Below, in pieces: positions 33,501-44,604 of a DNA stretch of 64,000 bases. Every line of letters begins with the position of its first letter. Positions within the stretch are counted from its first letter, which is position 1. Both the position numbers and the translations under genes were made by a program. The stretch is from the NCBI GenBank assembly GCA_016806145.1, contig CP063167.1, positions 492,501-556,500 on the forward strand, given 5' to 3'. The notes beneath the pieces were generated by a model. That model made no database searches. It was not told where the DNA came from and worked only from the letters and a program-made list of their open reading frames with translations. This stretch comes from Variovorax paradoxus (GTDB lineage: Bacteria > Pseudomonadota > Gammaproteobacteria > Burkholderiales > Burkholderiaceae_C).

Positions 33501-34016
33501 CTACGCGCCGTGCTCGGTGGCCTGCTTCAACAGCCTGGTGCCGAACTCGGCCTCCGCCTCGCTCGCCGGCACGCCCTGCGGGCCACGCAGCACGACGACA
33601 TCCATGCGCAGGCCCAGCATCGCGCGTTCGCGTTCCCGCACGATCTCTATGCCCAGCAGCAACCCGCGCGCCGGTGCGTCAGCGGCATCGTCGCGCTCGA
33701 ACGATTGCCGCAAGGCGTGCAGGCCGCCGTCGGGCCAGGCATCGGCGCAACCGGCCAGTTCGAGCTGTCGCGGCGCTACCGCGGCCATCTCGCCATCCGC
33801 GCGAGGCAGGAAGAAGAAGCCACCGGCATGACGGTCGGTCGCGCAGCGCCGCGGTGTCAGCAATGCCGCCAGCGGCAGCTCGACGCTGAGCGCTTTCGAC
33901 AGCGAGAGGATGTCGGGCACGTCGCCCTCGATGCCGAGCATCACGCCGGCGCGGCCGTACCGGATCAGGTGCTGGCGGGTATTGGCCCAGAAGGCGGAAT
34001 CGACGCCGCAAGACAT
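33501..34016 (-). pseudogene. dgdA: Internally deleted 2,2-dialkylglycine decarboxylase (class-III aminotransferase) remnant
   Basis: An open frame of 171 codons with its own ribosome site (GGGAG) that aligns only in pieces with 2,2-dialkylglycine decarboxylase, a ~430-residue PLP enzyme. Residues 1-21 (AFWANTRQHLIRYG) match the normal N-terminus. The chain then jumps straight to GRAGVM...DVPDILSLSKAL with the PLP lysine (Lys41), then ARGLLLGIEIV and LGLRMDVVVL, and ends LLKQATEHGA. About 230 residues are gone, including the DEAQTG aspartate and the cofactor phosphate site, and the FRIAPP stretch near the end is lost too. It cannot fold as a working enzyme. A DgdR-like LysR gene still lies divergently upstream. 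Confidence 0.75.
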
Positions 34017-34149
34017 GGAGAGCTCCCTTTGTTCGAGGCCGCGAAGTCTAGGAACGCGGGGAGCCCGCGCCAAGCCAATATTTCTTATTTCAGCTATCAG
34101 CGCCGGTTGCGTTCGTGGCCGATCAGACCAACGTGGTTGCAATCAGACC

Positions 34150-34160
34150 GAATCGGTACG
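34150..34160. promoter_or_regulatory. Copy 1 of a shared GAATCGGTACG box
   Basis: Eleven bases identical to 35654-35664, located 30 bp upstream of the LysR start, within ACCGA-A-TCGGT (34148-34158). Two ATCAGACC direct repeats (near 34114 and 34142) lie just upstream. Confidence 0.35.
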
Positions 34161-34190
34161 AAAATCGCGCACCCCCGAAATCGCCATGCC

Positions 34191-35048
34191 TTGAACCGCC
34201 ATCTCGACATCGACCTGCTGCGCACCTTCGTGGCGATCGCGCAGGCCCGCACGCTGGGCCAGGCCGCGGCCCGGATCGGCCGCACGCAGGCCGCGGTGAG
34301 CATGCAGGTCAAGAAGCTCGAGGAGACGCTGAACCAGCCGCTGCTGCATCGCACCGGCCGGGGCGTCGTGCCCACGCTGCACGGCGAACGCCTGCTGGGC
34401 CATGCGCGCACCATCCTCCAGCATCACGATGCGGCACTGGCCGAGATCTCGGGCGCGACGCTGTCGGGCACGCTGCGCTTCGGTTGCCCCGAGGACTACG
34501 CGGTCGCCTTCCTGCCGCAGATCCTGCGCGGCTTTGCGGATCGGCATCCCGAGGTGCGTGTCGAGGTGTTCTGCGCGCCGACCGCCCGGCTCGACGACCA
34601 GCTCAGGAAGCACGCGCTCGACCTCGCGCTGGTCTCCACGCTCGGCATGGGCGGCAGGCTGTCGGTGATCCGCCATGAGCCGCTGGTGTGGGTCGGCCTG
34701 CGGCAGGACGTCGCGGCGGCCCGCGAGCCGCTGCAGCTCGCGCTGTCCGACCCCGACACGCTGGACCATCGCGTCGCCTGCGAGCAACTCGATGCCGCCC
34801 GGCGCAGTTATCGGCTGGCCTATGCCAGCGCCAGCATCTCGGGCCTGCTGGCCATCGTGCGGTCGGGCCAGGCGATCGCGGTGCTCACCCGATCCGCCGT
34901 GCCGCCGGACCTGCAGATCCTGGAGACCGGCGACTTGCTGCCCGTGCTTCCCACGATCGGGCTGGCGGTGGAATTCAGCCTCGAGCCCGCGACGGCCATG
35001 GCGGCGGCATTCGCCGATCACCTGCGAGCGACATTGCGGACGCTGTAG
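34191..35048 (+). CDS. LysR-family regulator, DgdR-like
   Basis: LysR protein of about 285 residues, using TTG at 34191 because no in-frame ATG or GTG fits. The N-terminal HTH reads HLDIDLLRTFVAIAQARTLGQAAARIGRTQAAVSMQVKKLE, the form typical of the DgdR subgroup, followed by a normal effector domain (LRFGCPEDYAVAFLPQILRGFADRHPEVRVEV). In Burkholderia, dgdR is divergent from dgdA and represses it; here the partner has decayed to a 171-codon remnant, so the regulator may be an orphan or may serve other targets. Confidence 0.82.
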   Translation: MNRHLDIDLLRTFVAIAQARTLGQAAARIGRTQAAVSMQVKKLEETLNQPLLHRTGRGVVPTLHGERLLGHARTILQHHDAALAEISGATLSGTLRFGCPEDYAVAFLPQILRGFADRHPEVRVEVFCAPTARLDDQLRKHALDLALVSTLGMGGRLSVIRHEPLVWVGLRQDVAAAREPLQLALSDPDTLDHRVACEQLDAARRSYRLAYASASISGLLAIVRSGQAIAVLTRSAVPPDLQILETGDLLPVLPTIGLAVEFSLEPATAMAAAFADHLRATLRTL

Positions 35049-35057
35049 CGACCTTGC

Positions 35058-35606
35058 TCAGTGGCCCAGCGCTTTCATCGCCGACGCGATGATGTCGTCG
35101 CGCCATTCCTTCTGCCGACCCAGCCGGACGGCCGAGATCGCCGCGATGCCGAGGCCCGAGAACGCGAGCGTGATGCGCACGATGCGCTGCGCCTTGGCCT
35201 TGAAAGGATCGGTGCCGAGCGCCTGGTAGATGAGCAGCGCGATCTCCATCAGCTGCGGCTCGGTGCTCTCCTCGCTGCCCGAGAGCCGGTTGGCAAAAGC
35301 CGACACGCCCGGCCATTCGAAAGTGAAGTCGACATAGGAGGCGACGACGGTGCGGTCGCGCCGGATGCCGGGGCGCATGCCTTCGACGCTGGCCAGCAGC
35401 GCCGTCACATGGTCGCGGCCGGCCTGGAAGCCCGCCTCGTAGATCGCCTTCTTGCTCGGATAGCGGTAGAGCAGCCCGGTCTTCGAATAGCCGATCGCAT
35501 CCGCGATCTGCTGCAGCGAGGTGTTCTCGAAGCCATGCTTGGCGAACAGGCCGGCGGCGCAATCGACGATCCGGGCGTTCATCTGGGACTTGGTGGGCCT
35601 GAGCAT
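35058..35606 (-). CDS. TetR-family regulator (short form)
   Basis: A 182-residue TetR protein. HTH: NARIVDCAAGLFAKHGFENTS, then LQQIADAIGYSKTGLLYRYPSKKAIYEAG (residues ~10-59). The C-terminal domain is about 20 residues shorter than usual, and no subfamily motif is recognised. Its stop lies 9 bp from the stop of the convergent LysR gene. A TTCCGT-N10-ACGGAA dyad 40-61 bp ahead of its ATG is a likely autoregulatory site. Targets unknown. Confidence 0.85.
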   Translation of the reverse strand: MLRPTKSQMNARIVDCAAGLFAKHGFENTSLQQIADAIGYSKTGLLYRYPSKKAIYEAGFQAGRDHVTALLASVEGMRPGIRRDRTVVASYVDFTFEWPGVSAFANRLSGSEESTEPQLMEIALLIYQALGTDPFKAKAQRIVRITLAFSGLGIAAISAVRLGRQKEWRDDIIASAMKALGH

Positions 35607-35645
35607 CGCGGCAGTCTAGCGCAGCGTCCGACCGAAGCAGTCGAC

Positions 35646-35667
35646 TTCCGTTCGAATCGGTACGGAA
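35646..35667. promoter_or_regulatory. Predicted TetR autoregulatory dyad with shared GAATCGGTACG box
   Basis: TTCCGT (35646-35651) and ACGGAA (35662-35667) around 10 bp. The interior contains GAATCGGTACG (35654-35664), repeated exactly at 34150-34160 upstream of the LysR gene. Confidence 0.45.
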
Positions 35668-35687
35668 CCGGCCGATGCCCGCCGCGC

Positions 35688-36581
35688 TCAGCGCTGCGCG
35701 AACGACTTCACGTGATCGACCAGCGCGCGCAGCTTCCGCGGCTGGTTCCTTCGGCTCGGAAAGTACAGGAAGAAGCCCGCGAAGCTCGGCAGGAAATCGT
35801 CGAGTACCGAGACCAGTGCGCCACGATCGATGTAGGGCCGGAAGGTCTCTTCCATGCCGATCGTGATGCCGGTGTCCGCGAGCGCCGTACGGATCATCAG
35901 CAGCATGTCGTTGGTGGTGATCCTCGGTTCCACCGTCAGCGCGAAGTCGCGCCCGTCCTCGCGGAACTCCCAGCGGTACGGCGCTTCCTTGGGCGAGCGC
36001 CGCCATCCGATGCAGCAGTGCGCGAGCAGCTCGCGCGGATGCGTCGGCACGCCGTGCGCGGCCAGGTAGGCCGGGCTTGCCACGACCATCTGGCGCTGCG
36101 GGCCGGTGAGCGGAACGGCCACCATGTCCTGCTCGATGACCTCGCCCAGCCGCACGCCGGCATCGAAGCCCGCGGCGACGATGTCCGACTCGTCGTCGGT
36201 CACGGTCACGTCGAGCGTCACGCCGGGATGGGCCGCCGCGAAACTGCTGATCAGCGGGCCCGAGAGAAAGCGCTCGGCGATCGAGGTCACCGCGACCCGC
36301 AGCACGCCGCGTGAGGGGCCCTCGACTGCGGCCTCTTCCAGCGCCGCGCCTACCGTCGACAGCGGCTCGGCGATCTGCCGGTGCAGCGCCTCGCCCGCCT
36401 CGGTCAGGCGCACGTGGCGCGTCGAGCGCTGGACCAGCGCGATGCCCAGGCTGTCCTCGAGCCGGCGGATGCCCTGGCTGACGGCCGAACGCGTCACGCC
36501 CAGATGGTCCGCGGCGGCGCGGAAGTTCTGCTCCTTCGCGACCGCGAGGAAGAAGCGCAGCAGGTTGAAGTCGGCATCCAT
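35688..36581 (-). CDS. LysR-family regulator
   Basis: LysR protein of 297 residues. HTH: FNLLRFFLAVAKEQNFRAAADHLGVTRSAVSQGIRRLEDSLG (residues ~5-46), then the usual effector domain (LRVAVTSIAERFLSGPLISSFAAAHPGV), with GVRLGEVIEQDMVAVPLTGPQRQMVVASP matching the CrgA/DmlR-type subgroup. It is divergent from the Atu4866-type and SDR genes, a common arrangement for regulators of small oxidoreductase operons. A 17-bp palindrome abuts its start codon and probably mediates autoregulation and control of the divergent genes. Confidence 0.9.
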   Translation of the reverse strand: MDADFNLLRFFLAVAKEQNFRAAADHLGVTRSAVSQGIRRLEDSLGIALVQRSTRHVRLTEAGEALHRQIAEPLSTVGAALEEAAVEGPSRGVLRVAVTSIAERFLSGPLISSFAAAHPGVTLDVTVTDDESDIVAAGFDAGVRLGEVIEQDMVAVPLTGPQRQMVVASPAYLAAHGVPTHPRELLAHCCIGWRRSPKEAPYRWEFREDGRDFALTVEPRITTNDMLLMIRTALADTGITIGMEETFRPYIDRGALVSVLDDFLPSFAGFFLYFPSRRNQPRKLRALVDHVKSFAQR

Positions 36582-36582
36582 T

Positions 36583-36599
36583 GGTTAGCAATGCTAACC
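36583..36599. promoter_or_regulatory. Predicted LysR binding site
   Basis: Perfect dyad GGTTAGC-AAT-GCTAACC containing a TTAGC-AAT-GCTAA core, one base upstream of the lysR ATG and 58 bp from the divergent Atu4866-type gene. Bound regulator would block its own translation start region. Confidence 0.6.
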
Positions 36600-36656
36600 G
36601 GCGCAGTCAGCGATCGGGGAGTTCTCTTAACCGCCGCGCCTTCCTAAAGTGAGCCC

Positions 36657-37058
36657 ATGACTTCACAAACCACCCCTTCTCCAGCGGCCTGCAAGCGCCG
36701 GAAACCCACGCGGCGCGGTCTGCTGAGCCTCGGGCTCCTGGCCCTTGGCACGGCCCTCGCCGCCCCCCACCGAGCCCACGCTCGATCTTCCAAGGAATCG
36801 GACATGACAACGCATCCCTATCTCGGCATGTGGGTGACCGGCGACGGCCACGTGCGCCATCAGCTGCTGCCCAACGGCCGCTACGACGAGGCGCGCGGCA
36901 GCCGCGAGAGCGCCTACCGTGGCCGCTACGTCATCGAAGGCAACCACATCGAGTACGTCGACGACACCGGCTTCACGGCCGATGGCGACTTCATCGATGG
37001 CGTGCTGCACCACGGTGGGATGGTGCTCCGGCGCGTCGCGCCCACCGGCACCCGATGA
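36657..37058 (+). CDS. Exported Atu4866-domain protein
   Basis: A 133-residue protein. The first ~43 residues look like a twin-arginine signal (RRGLLSLGLLALGTALAAPHRAHA). The remainder (HPYLGMWVTGDGHVRHQLLP; GRYDEARGSRESAYRGRYVI; DDTGFTADGDF) is the small beta-sheet Atu4866 domain. An internal ATG at 36804 would give a cytosolic 84-residue form equal to the bare domain. Function of the domain is unknown; it often sits with SDR genes, as here (37 bp upstream of one). Probably controlled by the divergent LysR. Confidence 0.78.
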   Translation: MTSQTTPSPAACKRRKPTRRGLLSLGLLALGTALAAPHRAHARSSKESDMTTHPYLGMWVTGDGHVRHQLLPNGRYDEARGSRESAYRGRYVIEGNHIEYVDDTGFTADGDFIDGVLHHGGMVLRRVAPTGTR

Positions 37059-37095
37059 CCCGAACCCTCGTTTCCATCCATAGAAAGAACCCACC

Positions 37096-37830
37096 ATGAA
37101 CGCAAAGACTTCCAAGGTCATCCTCATCACCGGCGCCAGCAGCGGCATCGGCGAAGCCACCGCCCGCCTGCTCGCGAAGAACGGCGCCACCGTGCTGCTC
37201 GGCGCGCGGCGCACCGAGCGGCTGGATCGGATCGTCGCGGACATCGTCGCCGCCGGCGGCATCGCCGAGGCCCGCGCACTCGACGTGACGCGGCGCGAGG
37301 ACGTGCAGGCCTTCGCGGACCACGCCATCGCGCGCTTCGGCCGCATCGACGTCATCGTCAACAACGCCGGCGTCATGCCGCTGTCGCCGCTCGCCTCGCT
37401 CAAGCTCGACGAGTGGGACCGGATGATCGACGTCAACATCCGCGGCGTGCTGCACGGCATTGCCGCCGTGCTGCCCACGATGCAGAAGCAGGGCGCGGGC
37501 CATGTGGTGAACGTCGCGTCGATCGGGGCGCACGCCGTCTCGCCCACGGCTGCCGTCTATTGCGCGACCAAGTACGCGGTCTGGGCCCTCTCCGAGGGCC
37601 TGCGCCAGGAGCACCAGGACATCCGCGTCACGACGATCAGCCCGGGCGTGACCGAATCGGAGCTGGCCGACACCATCTCGGACGAGAAGGGCCGCGACGA
37701 GATGAAGGAGTTTAGGAAAGTGGCGATCAGCGCATCGGCGATCGCGCGCGCCATCGACTTCGCGATCTCGCAGCCCGAGGACGTGGACACGAGCGAGATC
37801 GTCATTCGGCCCACGGCCAGCGCGCATTGA
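37096..37830 (+). CDS. Short-chain dehydrogenase/reductase
   Basis: Classical SDR of 244 residues: cofactor motif TGASSGIGEAT (residues ~11-21), NNAGV, and the catalytic tetrad Asn (VNIRG), Ser (VASIGA), Tyr and Lys (YCATKYAV). Arg-Arg at LGARRTERL suggests NADP(H) preference. The C-terminus (QPEDVDTSEIVIRPTASAH) is that of the SDRs usually annotated as oxidoreductases of unknown substrate. It follows the Atu4866-type gene by 37 bp and is divergent from LysR. Cytosolic. Confidence 0.92.
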   Translation: MNAKTSKVILITGASSGIGEATARLLAKNGATVLLGARRTERLDRIVADIVAAGGIAEARALDVTRREDVQAFADHAIARFGRIDVIVNNAGVMPLSPLASLKLDEWDRMIDVNIRGVLHGIAAVLPTMQKQGAGHVVNVASIGAHAVSPTAAVYCATKYAVWALSEGLRQEHQDIRVTTISPGVTESELADTISDEKGRDEMKEFRKVAISASAIARAIDFAISQPEDVDTSEIVIRPTASAH

Positions 37831-37844
37831 GCGGCGCTTCGATT

Positions 37845-37876
37845 CGCGCCGGGCGTCGCTTCAAGCGTCCGGCGCG
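37845..37876. terminator. Possible terminator hairpin after the SDR gene
   Basis: CGCGCCGG/CCGGCGCG, extended by GCG/CGT-type pairing to about 12 bp, around a small loop. It starts 14 bp after the SDR stop. There is no T-tract, so function as an intrinsic terminator is uncertain. Confidence 0.4.
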
Positions 37877-37972
37877 CGATCTACATGACAGCCGCAAGCG
37901 TCACGCCGCTGACACGCCCACGTCACCCCGTCTTCCTACGCTGCGCGCCTCCATCCTTTCGTTCAGCTTGCA

Positions 37973-40138
37973 ATGAATTTCTCCGACGATCCGCGCGGCA
38001 CGACCTCGCCGCGCGACGCCTCGCCTTCCACGCCGCATCCGGCCCCCGCTCCCGAATCCATCACGCCGCCGCGCCGCGACCTGCTCAAGCTCGGCGCCTC
38101 GCTGCTGACCCTCGGCGGCAGCGGTGCGCTGCTCGCCGCCTGCGGTGGCGGCGGTGGCGGCTCGCCGGTGCTGGGCGCCCTGCCCGCACCCGCGCCGGCA
38201 GCCCCCGCGCCGGCACCCGCGCCAGCGGTCGCCGCGAAGATCTCGAGCTTCGCGCTCGCGGTGATGCCCGACACCCAGTTCTACGCGCGTTACGCCACCG
38301 CGGCCGAGAGCGACCAGTACGACAAGCGCTTCGGCAGCGCGCCCTTCGCCGCCCAGACGAAGTGGATCGCCGACAACGCCAAGGCGCTCAACATCCCCTT
38401 CACCATCCACCTCGGCGACGTGGTCGACCAGGTCGGCAAGCCCGACCAGTGGAAGGTGGCCGATGCGGCGATGAAGCTGCTCGAGGACGCGAAGCTGCCC
38501 TACAGCGTGCTGGCCGGCAACCACGACGTGCTGCGCGACATCGACTACGGCGTCGACCCGGTCGGCGGCACCGACGCCGACCGCGATCCGAGCAAGGAGC
38601 CCTACCTCCAGTGGTTCGGCACCGAGCGCGCGAAGAAGCAGGCCACCTTCGGCGGGCGCGACCCGAGCGGTTTCCACGAGTACCACGTGTTCGAAGCGCA
38701 GGGCCAGAAGTTCATGGTGCTGTCGCTGTCGTGGCGCATCTCCGCCGCGGGCATCGCCTGGGCCCGCCAGGTGATCGCGAAGAACCCGACCCTGCCGGTG
38801 ATCCTGTCGAACCACCAACTGCTCAACATCGATGCCGACGGCACCAGCCCGCTCGAGACCGACTACGGCAAGATGCTGTGGGAGAAACTGATCCGCGACA
38901 ACGACCAGATCTTCATGACGCTCAACGGCCACCACCACGGCGCCGCGCACCTCACGAAGACCAACAACTTCGGCCACAAGGTCGAGGAGATGGTGGTGGA
39001 CTACCAGATGGCCTACCAGGGCGGCAACGGCCTGATGCGCCTCTACGAGTTCGACCTGACGAACAAGAAGATCAAGGTGCTGTCGTTCTCGCCGTGGGTG
39101 CCGCAGAAGCCGGCCGCCACGCTCAACGCCTTCGACCAGGCGGTGCTGACCACGCCCAACGAGGCCTTCGAGATCGAGATGGATTTCGCGCAGCGCTTCG
39201 CCGGCTTCAACAAGGCCTTCGGCAGCGGCAGCGCGGTCATCGAGGGTTCGCTGGTCGACAAGGCACGCGCGATGATCCTCGCCAACTACAAGGACCCCGA
39301 GACCGTCGCGCAGCGCCCCGCCGCCGATGCGGAGGACTATCCAAAGGTCGCGAACACGCTGGCGCACTGGCGCTTCTTCGGCGGCGCGCTCAACCAGCCG
39401 GTGCTTCCGGGCACGGTGGTGGCCGACGTCACGGGCAACAACCCGCTGCACCGCGATGCGCTCGACCAGGGCGGCGTGAAGGGCGCGGGCCATGGCGACG
39501 TGGTCTGGACCGACGACCGCCATCACCTGTCGGCGGCGCCGGGCTCGGTGCGCTTCCTCAACACCAACAAGAACACGCCGCGCCTGAGCTACTTCCTCAC
39601 CGACGCCAGCGCGCCGATCAATGCGCAGACGCTGGAGAACGGCTACACGGTCGAGGCCTTCGTCAAGATCGACAAGAGCTGGACCAGCGGCAACCAGGCG
39701 TGGATGAACATCATGACGCGCGACGGCCGCCGCGGCGACCTCGCGGGCTATGCGGGTGGCGACGGCGAATCGCCGCCGATGCTGTTCGCGATCTCGAGCC
39801 TGCGCGAGGTGCAGTGGGAGGTGGTGCCGAGCCCCGCGGGCCGGCGCGAGCCCAAGGCGAACTGGTCGGGCGAGGTGATCGCCGACCGCTGGGTGCACAT
39901 CGCCATCGTGAACGACCCGGCCTCGCACGACACCACCATGTACGTCGAGGGCGCACCGGTGCTGCGCAACGCCGCCGCGATCCCCGGCCTGGCCACGCTG
40001 TCGGCGAGCTCGCCCTGGGTGGTGGGCGGCGGCTCGTGGGACGGCGCCCGCGCCGATGGCTTCTTCGGCAACATCGGCGAGGTGCGCGTGGTCGCGGCGG
40101 CATTGACGCCGTCGCAGTGGCTCACCGCGCGGCGCTAG
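37973..40138 (+). CDS. Calcineurin-like phosphoesterase lipoprotein with LamG-like C-terminus
   Basis: A 721-residue surface or periplasmic protein. The N-terminus combines a twin-arginine motif (PRRDLLKLGASLL) with a lipobox ending LLAAC (Cys57), a Gly run and a Pro/Ala linker to ~residue 85. Metal-binding motifs of the calcineurin-like fold follow: MPDTQ, LGDVVDQ, AGNHDV and NGHHHG. The C-terminal ~220 residues (YTVEAFVKIDKSWT; WVHIAIVNDP; TMYVEG) resemble a concanavalin/LamG carbohydrate-binding sandwich. Likely a metal-dependent phosphomonoesterase or phosphodiesterase. It stands alone, converging on the amidase gene 15 bp away. Confidence 0.85.
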   Translation: MNFSDDPRGTTSPRDASPSTPHPAPAPESITPPRRDLLKLGASLLTLGGSGALLAACGGGGGGSPVLGALPAPAPAAPAPAPAPAVAAKISSFALAVMPDTQFYARYATAAESDQYDKRFGSAPFAAQTKWIADNAKALNIPFTIHLGDVVDQVGKPDQWKVADAAMKLLEDAKLPYSVLAGNHDVLRDIDYGVDPVGGTDADRDPSKEPYLQWFGTERAKKQATFGGRDPSGFHEYHVFEAQGQKFMVLSLSWRISAAGIAWARQVIAKNPTLPVILSNHQLLNIDADGTSPLETDYGKMLWEKLIRDNDQIFMTLNGHHHGAAHLTKTNNFGHKVEEMVVDYQMAYQGGNGLMRLYEFDLTNKKIKVLSFSPWVPQKPAATLNAFDQAVLTTPNEAFEIEMDFAQRFAGFNKAFGSGSAVIEGSLVDKARAMILANYKDPETVAQRPAADAEDYPKVANTLAHWRFFGGALNQPVLPGTVVADVTGNNPLHRDALDQGGVKGAGHGDVVWTDDRHHLSAAPGSVRFLNTNKNTPRLSYFLTDASAPINAQTLENGYTVEAFVKIDKSWTSGNQAWMNIMTRDGRRGDLAGYAGGDGESPPMLFAISSLREVQWEVVPSPAGRREPKANWSGEVIADRWVHIAIVNDPASHDTTMYVEGAPVLRNAAAIPGLATLSASSPWVVGGGSWDGARADGFFGNIGEVRVVAAALTPSQWLTARR

Positions 40139-40153
40139 GGGCGCGGGACAACT

Positions 40154-41602
40154 TCAGGACGTGGCCGGAAACGCTTCCGGCCTGCGGTCCGCCCACGGCG
40201 CCGCGCGCTCGATCTGCCCAGCCAGCTGATACAGCGTGTCTTCCGCGCCGAAGCGCCCCGTGAACTGCACGCCGATCGGCAGGCCTTCGGTCGACCAGTG
40301 CAGCGGCACCGACATCGCGGGATTGCCGGCCACGTTCCAGATCGAGGTGTAGCCCGTGTGGCTGCGCGCGATGGCCTTGTAGGTCGCGAGGTCGGTGCTC
40401 TCCATGTCGACCTCGCCGAGCTTGTGCGGCGGCGTGGCGCAGACGGGTCCGAGCAGCACGTCCCACTTCTCGAACTGCTGGCCCAGTGCGCGGCTCGCGC
40501 GCTGCAGGGTCTGGATGGCGTTGAGGTAGGTCTGCGCGCTGACCTCGCGGCCGGCCTCGGCGAACAGCGCGGTCACGCGCTGCAGGTCGCGGCCGCTGAA
40601 GTCGCGGCCGAGCTGCCGGTTGCGGCGCAGCAGCGAGGTGTACATGCTGGCGTGGATGATGTCGGCCCGGCACTGGAGGTACTCCTCGTCGGGAATCACG
40701 TCGTCCAGCGCGGGATCGACCCACTCGACCTGGTGGCCCAGCGATTCGCACAGCTTGGCCGCGTTCTCGACGCCGGCGCGCACCTGCGGATCGAGCGCCA
40801 CGGCCTCGAAGGACTTGAGCGAGACGGCGATGCGCAGGCGCTGCGGATCGCGCTTCGTCAGCTCGAGGTACGAGGCCGCGGGCGGCGGTGCCCAGTACGG
40901 ATCGCCGGGCGCGGCGCCCTGCGAGACGTCGAGCAGCACGGCGCTGTCGCGCACCGAGCGCGTCACCACGTGGTGGATGGTCATGCCGGCCCAGCTCTCG
41001 CTGATGTGCGGGCCGAGCGGCACGCGCGCGCGCGTGGGCTTGAGACCGAACAGGCCGCAGTGCGAAGCGGGGATGCGGATCGAGCCACCGCCATCCGCCG
41101 CGTGCGCGCTCGGGATGATGCCGCCAGCCACCGCCGCGGCGGCGCCGCCGCTCGAACCGCCCGTGGTGTGCTCCAGGCTCCACGGGTTGCGGCAAGGGCC
41201 GAACATCTCGGGCTCGTTGGTGGCGCTGATGCCGAACTCCGAGAGACTCGACTTGCCGAAGATCACGAGGCCGGCGCGCACGTAGCGCTCGGCCAGGGTG
41301 CTGTCGATCGGCGAGCTGAAGTCGGCGAACAGGCGCGAGGCGCTGGTGGTCTTGGTTCCGGCATAGAACACGCCCAGGTCCTTGAGCAGGAAGGGCACGC
41401 CACGCAGCGGGCCGTCGGGCAGGCCCTGCGCGATGCGGTCGCGCGCGAGGTCGAAGAAGCGCGTGGTGACGGCGTTGAGCACGGTGTCGCGCGCCTCGGT
41501 GCGGGCAATGGCCTCGTCGAGCAGTTCCTCGGCCTTGAGCTCGCGGCGGCGGACCAGGTCGGCCATGGCCACGGCATCGAGCTTGTCGTATTCGGCAATC
41601 AT
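40154..41602 (-). CDS. Amidase-signature-family amidase
   Basis: Amidase of 482 residues. Lys in [15 protein letters not shown] (residues ~70-84), loop [19 protein letters not shown] and nucleophile stretch [19 protein letters not shown] are intact. It is the last gene of the DppABCDF-type operon, 34 bp after the second ATPase, with AAGGAAAG before its ATG. This suggests that the transporter brings in an amide or peptide which this enzyme cuts in the cytosol. It is distinct from the amidases at 14713-16068 and 49685-51142. Confidence 0.9.
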   Translation of the reverse strand: MIAEYDKLDAVAMADLVRRRELKAEELLDEAIARTEARDTVLNAVTTRFFDLARDRIAQGLPDGPLRGVPFLLKDLGVFYAGTKTTSASRLFADFSSPIDSTLAERYVRAGLVIFGKSSLSEFGISATNEPEMFGPCRNPWSLEHTTGGSSGGAAAAVAGGIIPSAHAADGGGSIRIPASHCGLFGLKPTRARVPLGPHISESWAGMTIHHVVTRSVRDSAVLLDVSQGAAPGDPYWAPPPAASYLELTKRDPQRLRIAVSLKSFEAVALDPQVRAGVENAAKLCESLGHQVEWVDPALDDVIPDEEYLQCRADIIHASMYTSLLRRNRQLGRDFSGRDLQRVTALFAEAGREVSAQTYLNAIQTLQRASRALGQQFEKWDVLLGPVCATPPHKLGEVDMESTDLATYKAIARSHTGYTSIWNVAGNPAMSVPLHWSTEGLPIGVQFTGRFGAEDTLYQLAGQIERAAPWADRRPEAFPATS

Positions 41603-41636
41603 CGGTATCGCTTTCCTTGTGTGAGTGGATGTGCAG

Positions 41637-43708
<2,072 letters not shown>

Positions 43709-43718
43709 GGACATGTCC

Positions 43719-44594
43719 TCAGAGCTGGCGCGCCACGTGCGGGTCGAGCGCATCTCGCAGGCCGTCGCCCAGCAGGTTGATCGCCAGCACCGTGAGCCCG
43801 AGCAGCAGGCCCGGGAACACGATGGGATAGAACACGATCGCGATCAGGTTGCGGCCTTCCGAGATCATGTTGCCCCAGCTCGGCACCTGCGGCGGCACGC
43901 CGACGCCGAGGAAGGACAGCGCGGCCTCGGCCAGCACGGCCGACGCGGCGATGAAGGTGGCCTGCACCAGCAGCGGCGCGAGGATGTTGGGCAGCACGTG
44001 CCGCCACAGGATGGTGCGCAGCCGCGTGCCCAGCGCATGCGCGGCCTCCACGTAGAGCCGCTCTCGCAGCGACAGCGAGAGCGCGCGCACCAGCCGCACC
44101 ATGCGCGGCACCTCGGGCACGGTGATGGCGACGATCACCGTCGTCAGGCTGGCCTTGGTGAGCGCCATCAGCGCGATCGCCAGCAGGATGCCGGGGATCG
44201 CCATCAGGCCGTCCATCACGCGCATGATCGGCCCGTCGGTCCAGCGCACGAAGCCCGCCAGCAGGCCGAGCAGCACGCCCAGCAGTGTGGCCAACAGCGC
44301 CACCGAGGCGCCGGTCACCAGCGAGACGCGCGCGCCCCAGACGGCGCGGCTGAAGGTGTCGCGCCCGAGCGCGTCGGTGCCGAAGTAGTGCTCGGCCGAG
44401 GGCGCCTTCATGCGCGCGATCGGGTTGATGGCCTGCGGATCGTGGGTCGCGATCCACGGCGCGCCCAGCGCGGCCGTGACCACCAACAGCAGGATCAGCA
44501 CGCCGAGGATCAGCGTGTAGTGCTTGCGCAGCAGCCGCAGCGCCGGCGAGGGAGGACGCCGCGGGGCGCCGGGGTTCAGGATGGCTTCGGTCAT
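43719..44594 (-). CDS. Oligopeptide-type ABC importer permease (DppC/OppC)
   Basis: Inner-membrane permease of 291 residues with six predicted helices. The N-terminal OppC segment ([25 protein letters not shown], residues ~25-49), the [21 protein letters not shown] region and the EAA-type loop [23 protein letters not shown] are all present. It lies 10 bp downstream of the DppB-type gene. Substrate specificity resides in the binding protein, not here. Confidence 0.93.
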   Translation of the reverse strand: MTEAILNPGAPRRPPSPALRLLRKHYTLILGVLILLLVVTAALGAPWIATHDPQAINPIARMKAPSAEHYFGTDALGRDTFSRAVWGARVSLVTGASVALLATLLGVLLGLLAGFVRWTDGPIMRVMDGLMAIPGILLAIALMALTKASLTTVIVAITVPEVPRMVRLVRALSLSLRERLYVEAAHALGTRLRTILWRHVLPNILAPLLVQATFIAASAVLAEAALSFLGVGVPPQVPSWGNMISEGRNLIAIVFYPIVFPGLLLGLTVLAINLLGDGLRDALDPHVARQL

Positions 44595-44604
44595 TGGCGG
44601 GGCC

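Noticed and set aside
37845..37876. Firm intrinsic terminator
   Set aside because: Stem is strong but lacks a T-tract; kept only as a low-confidence feature. The same applies to the hairpins at 47340, 57584 and 58651.
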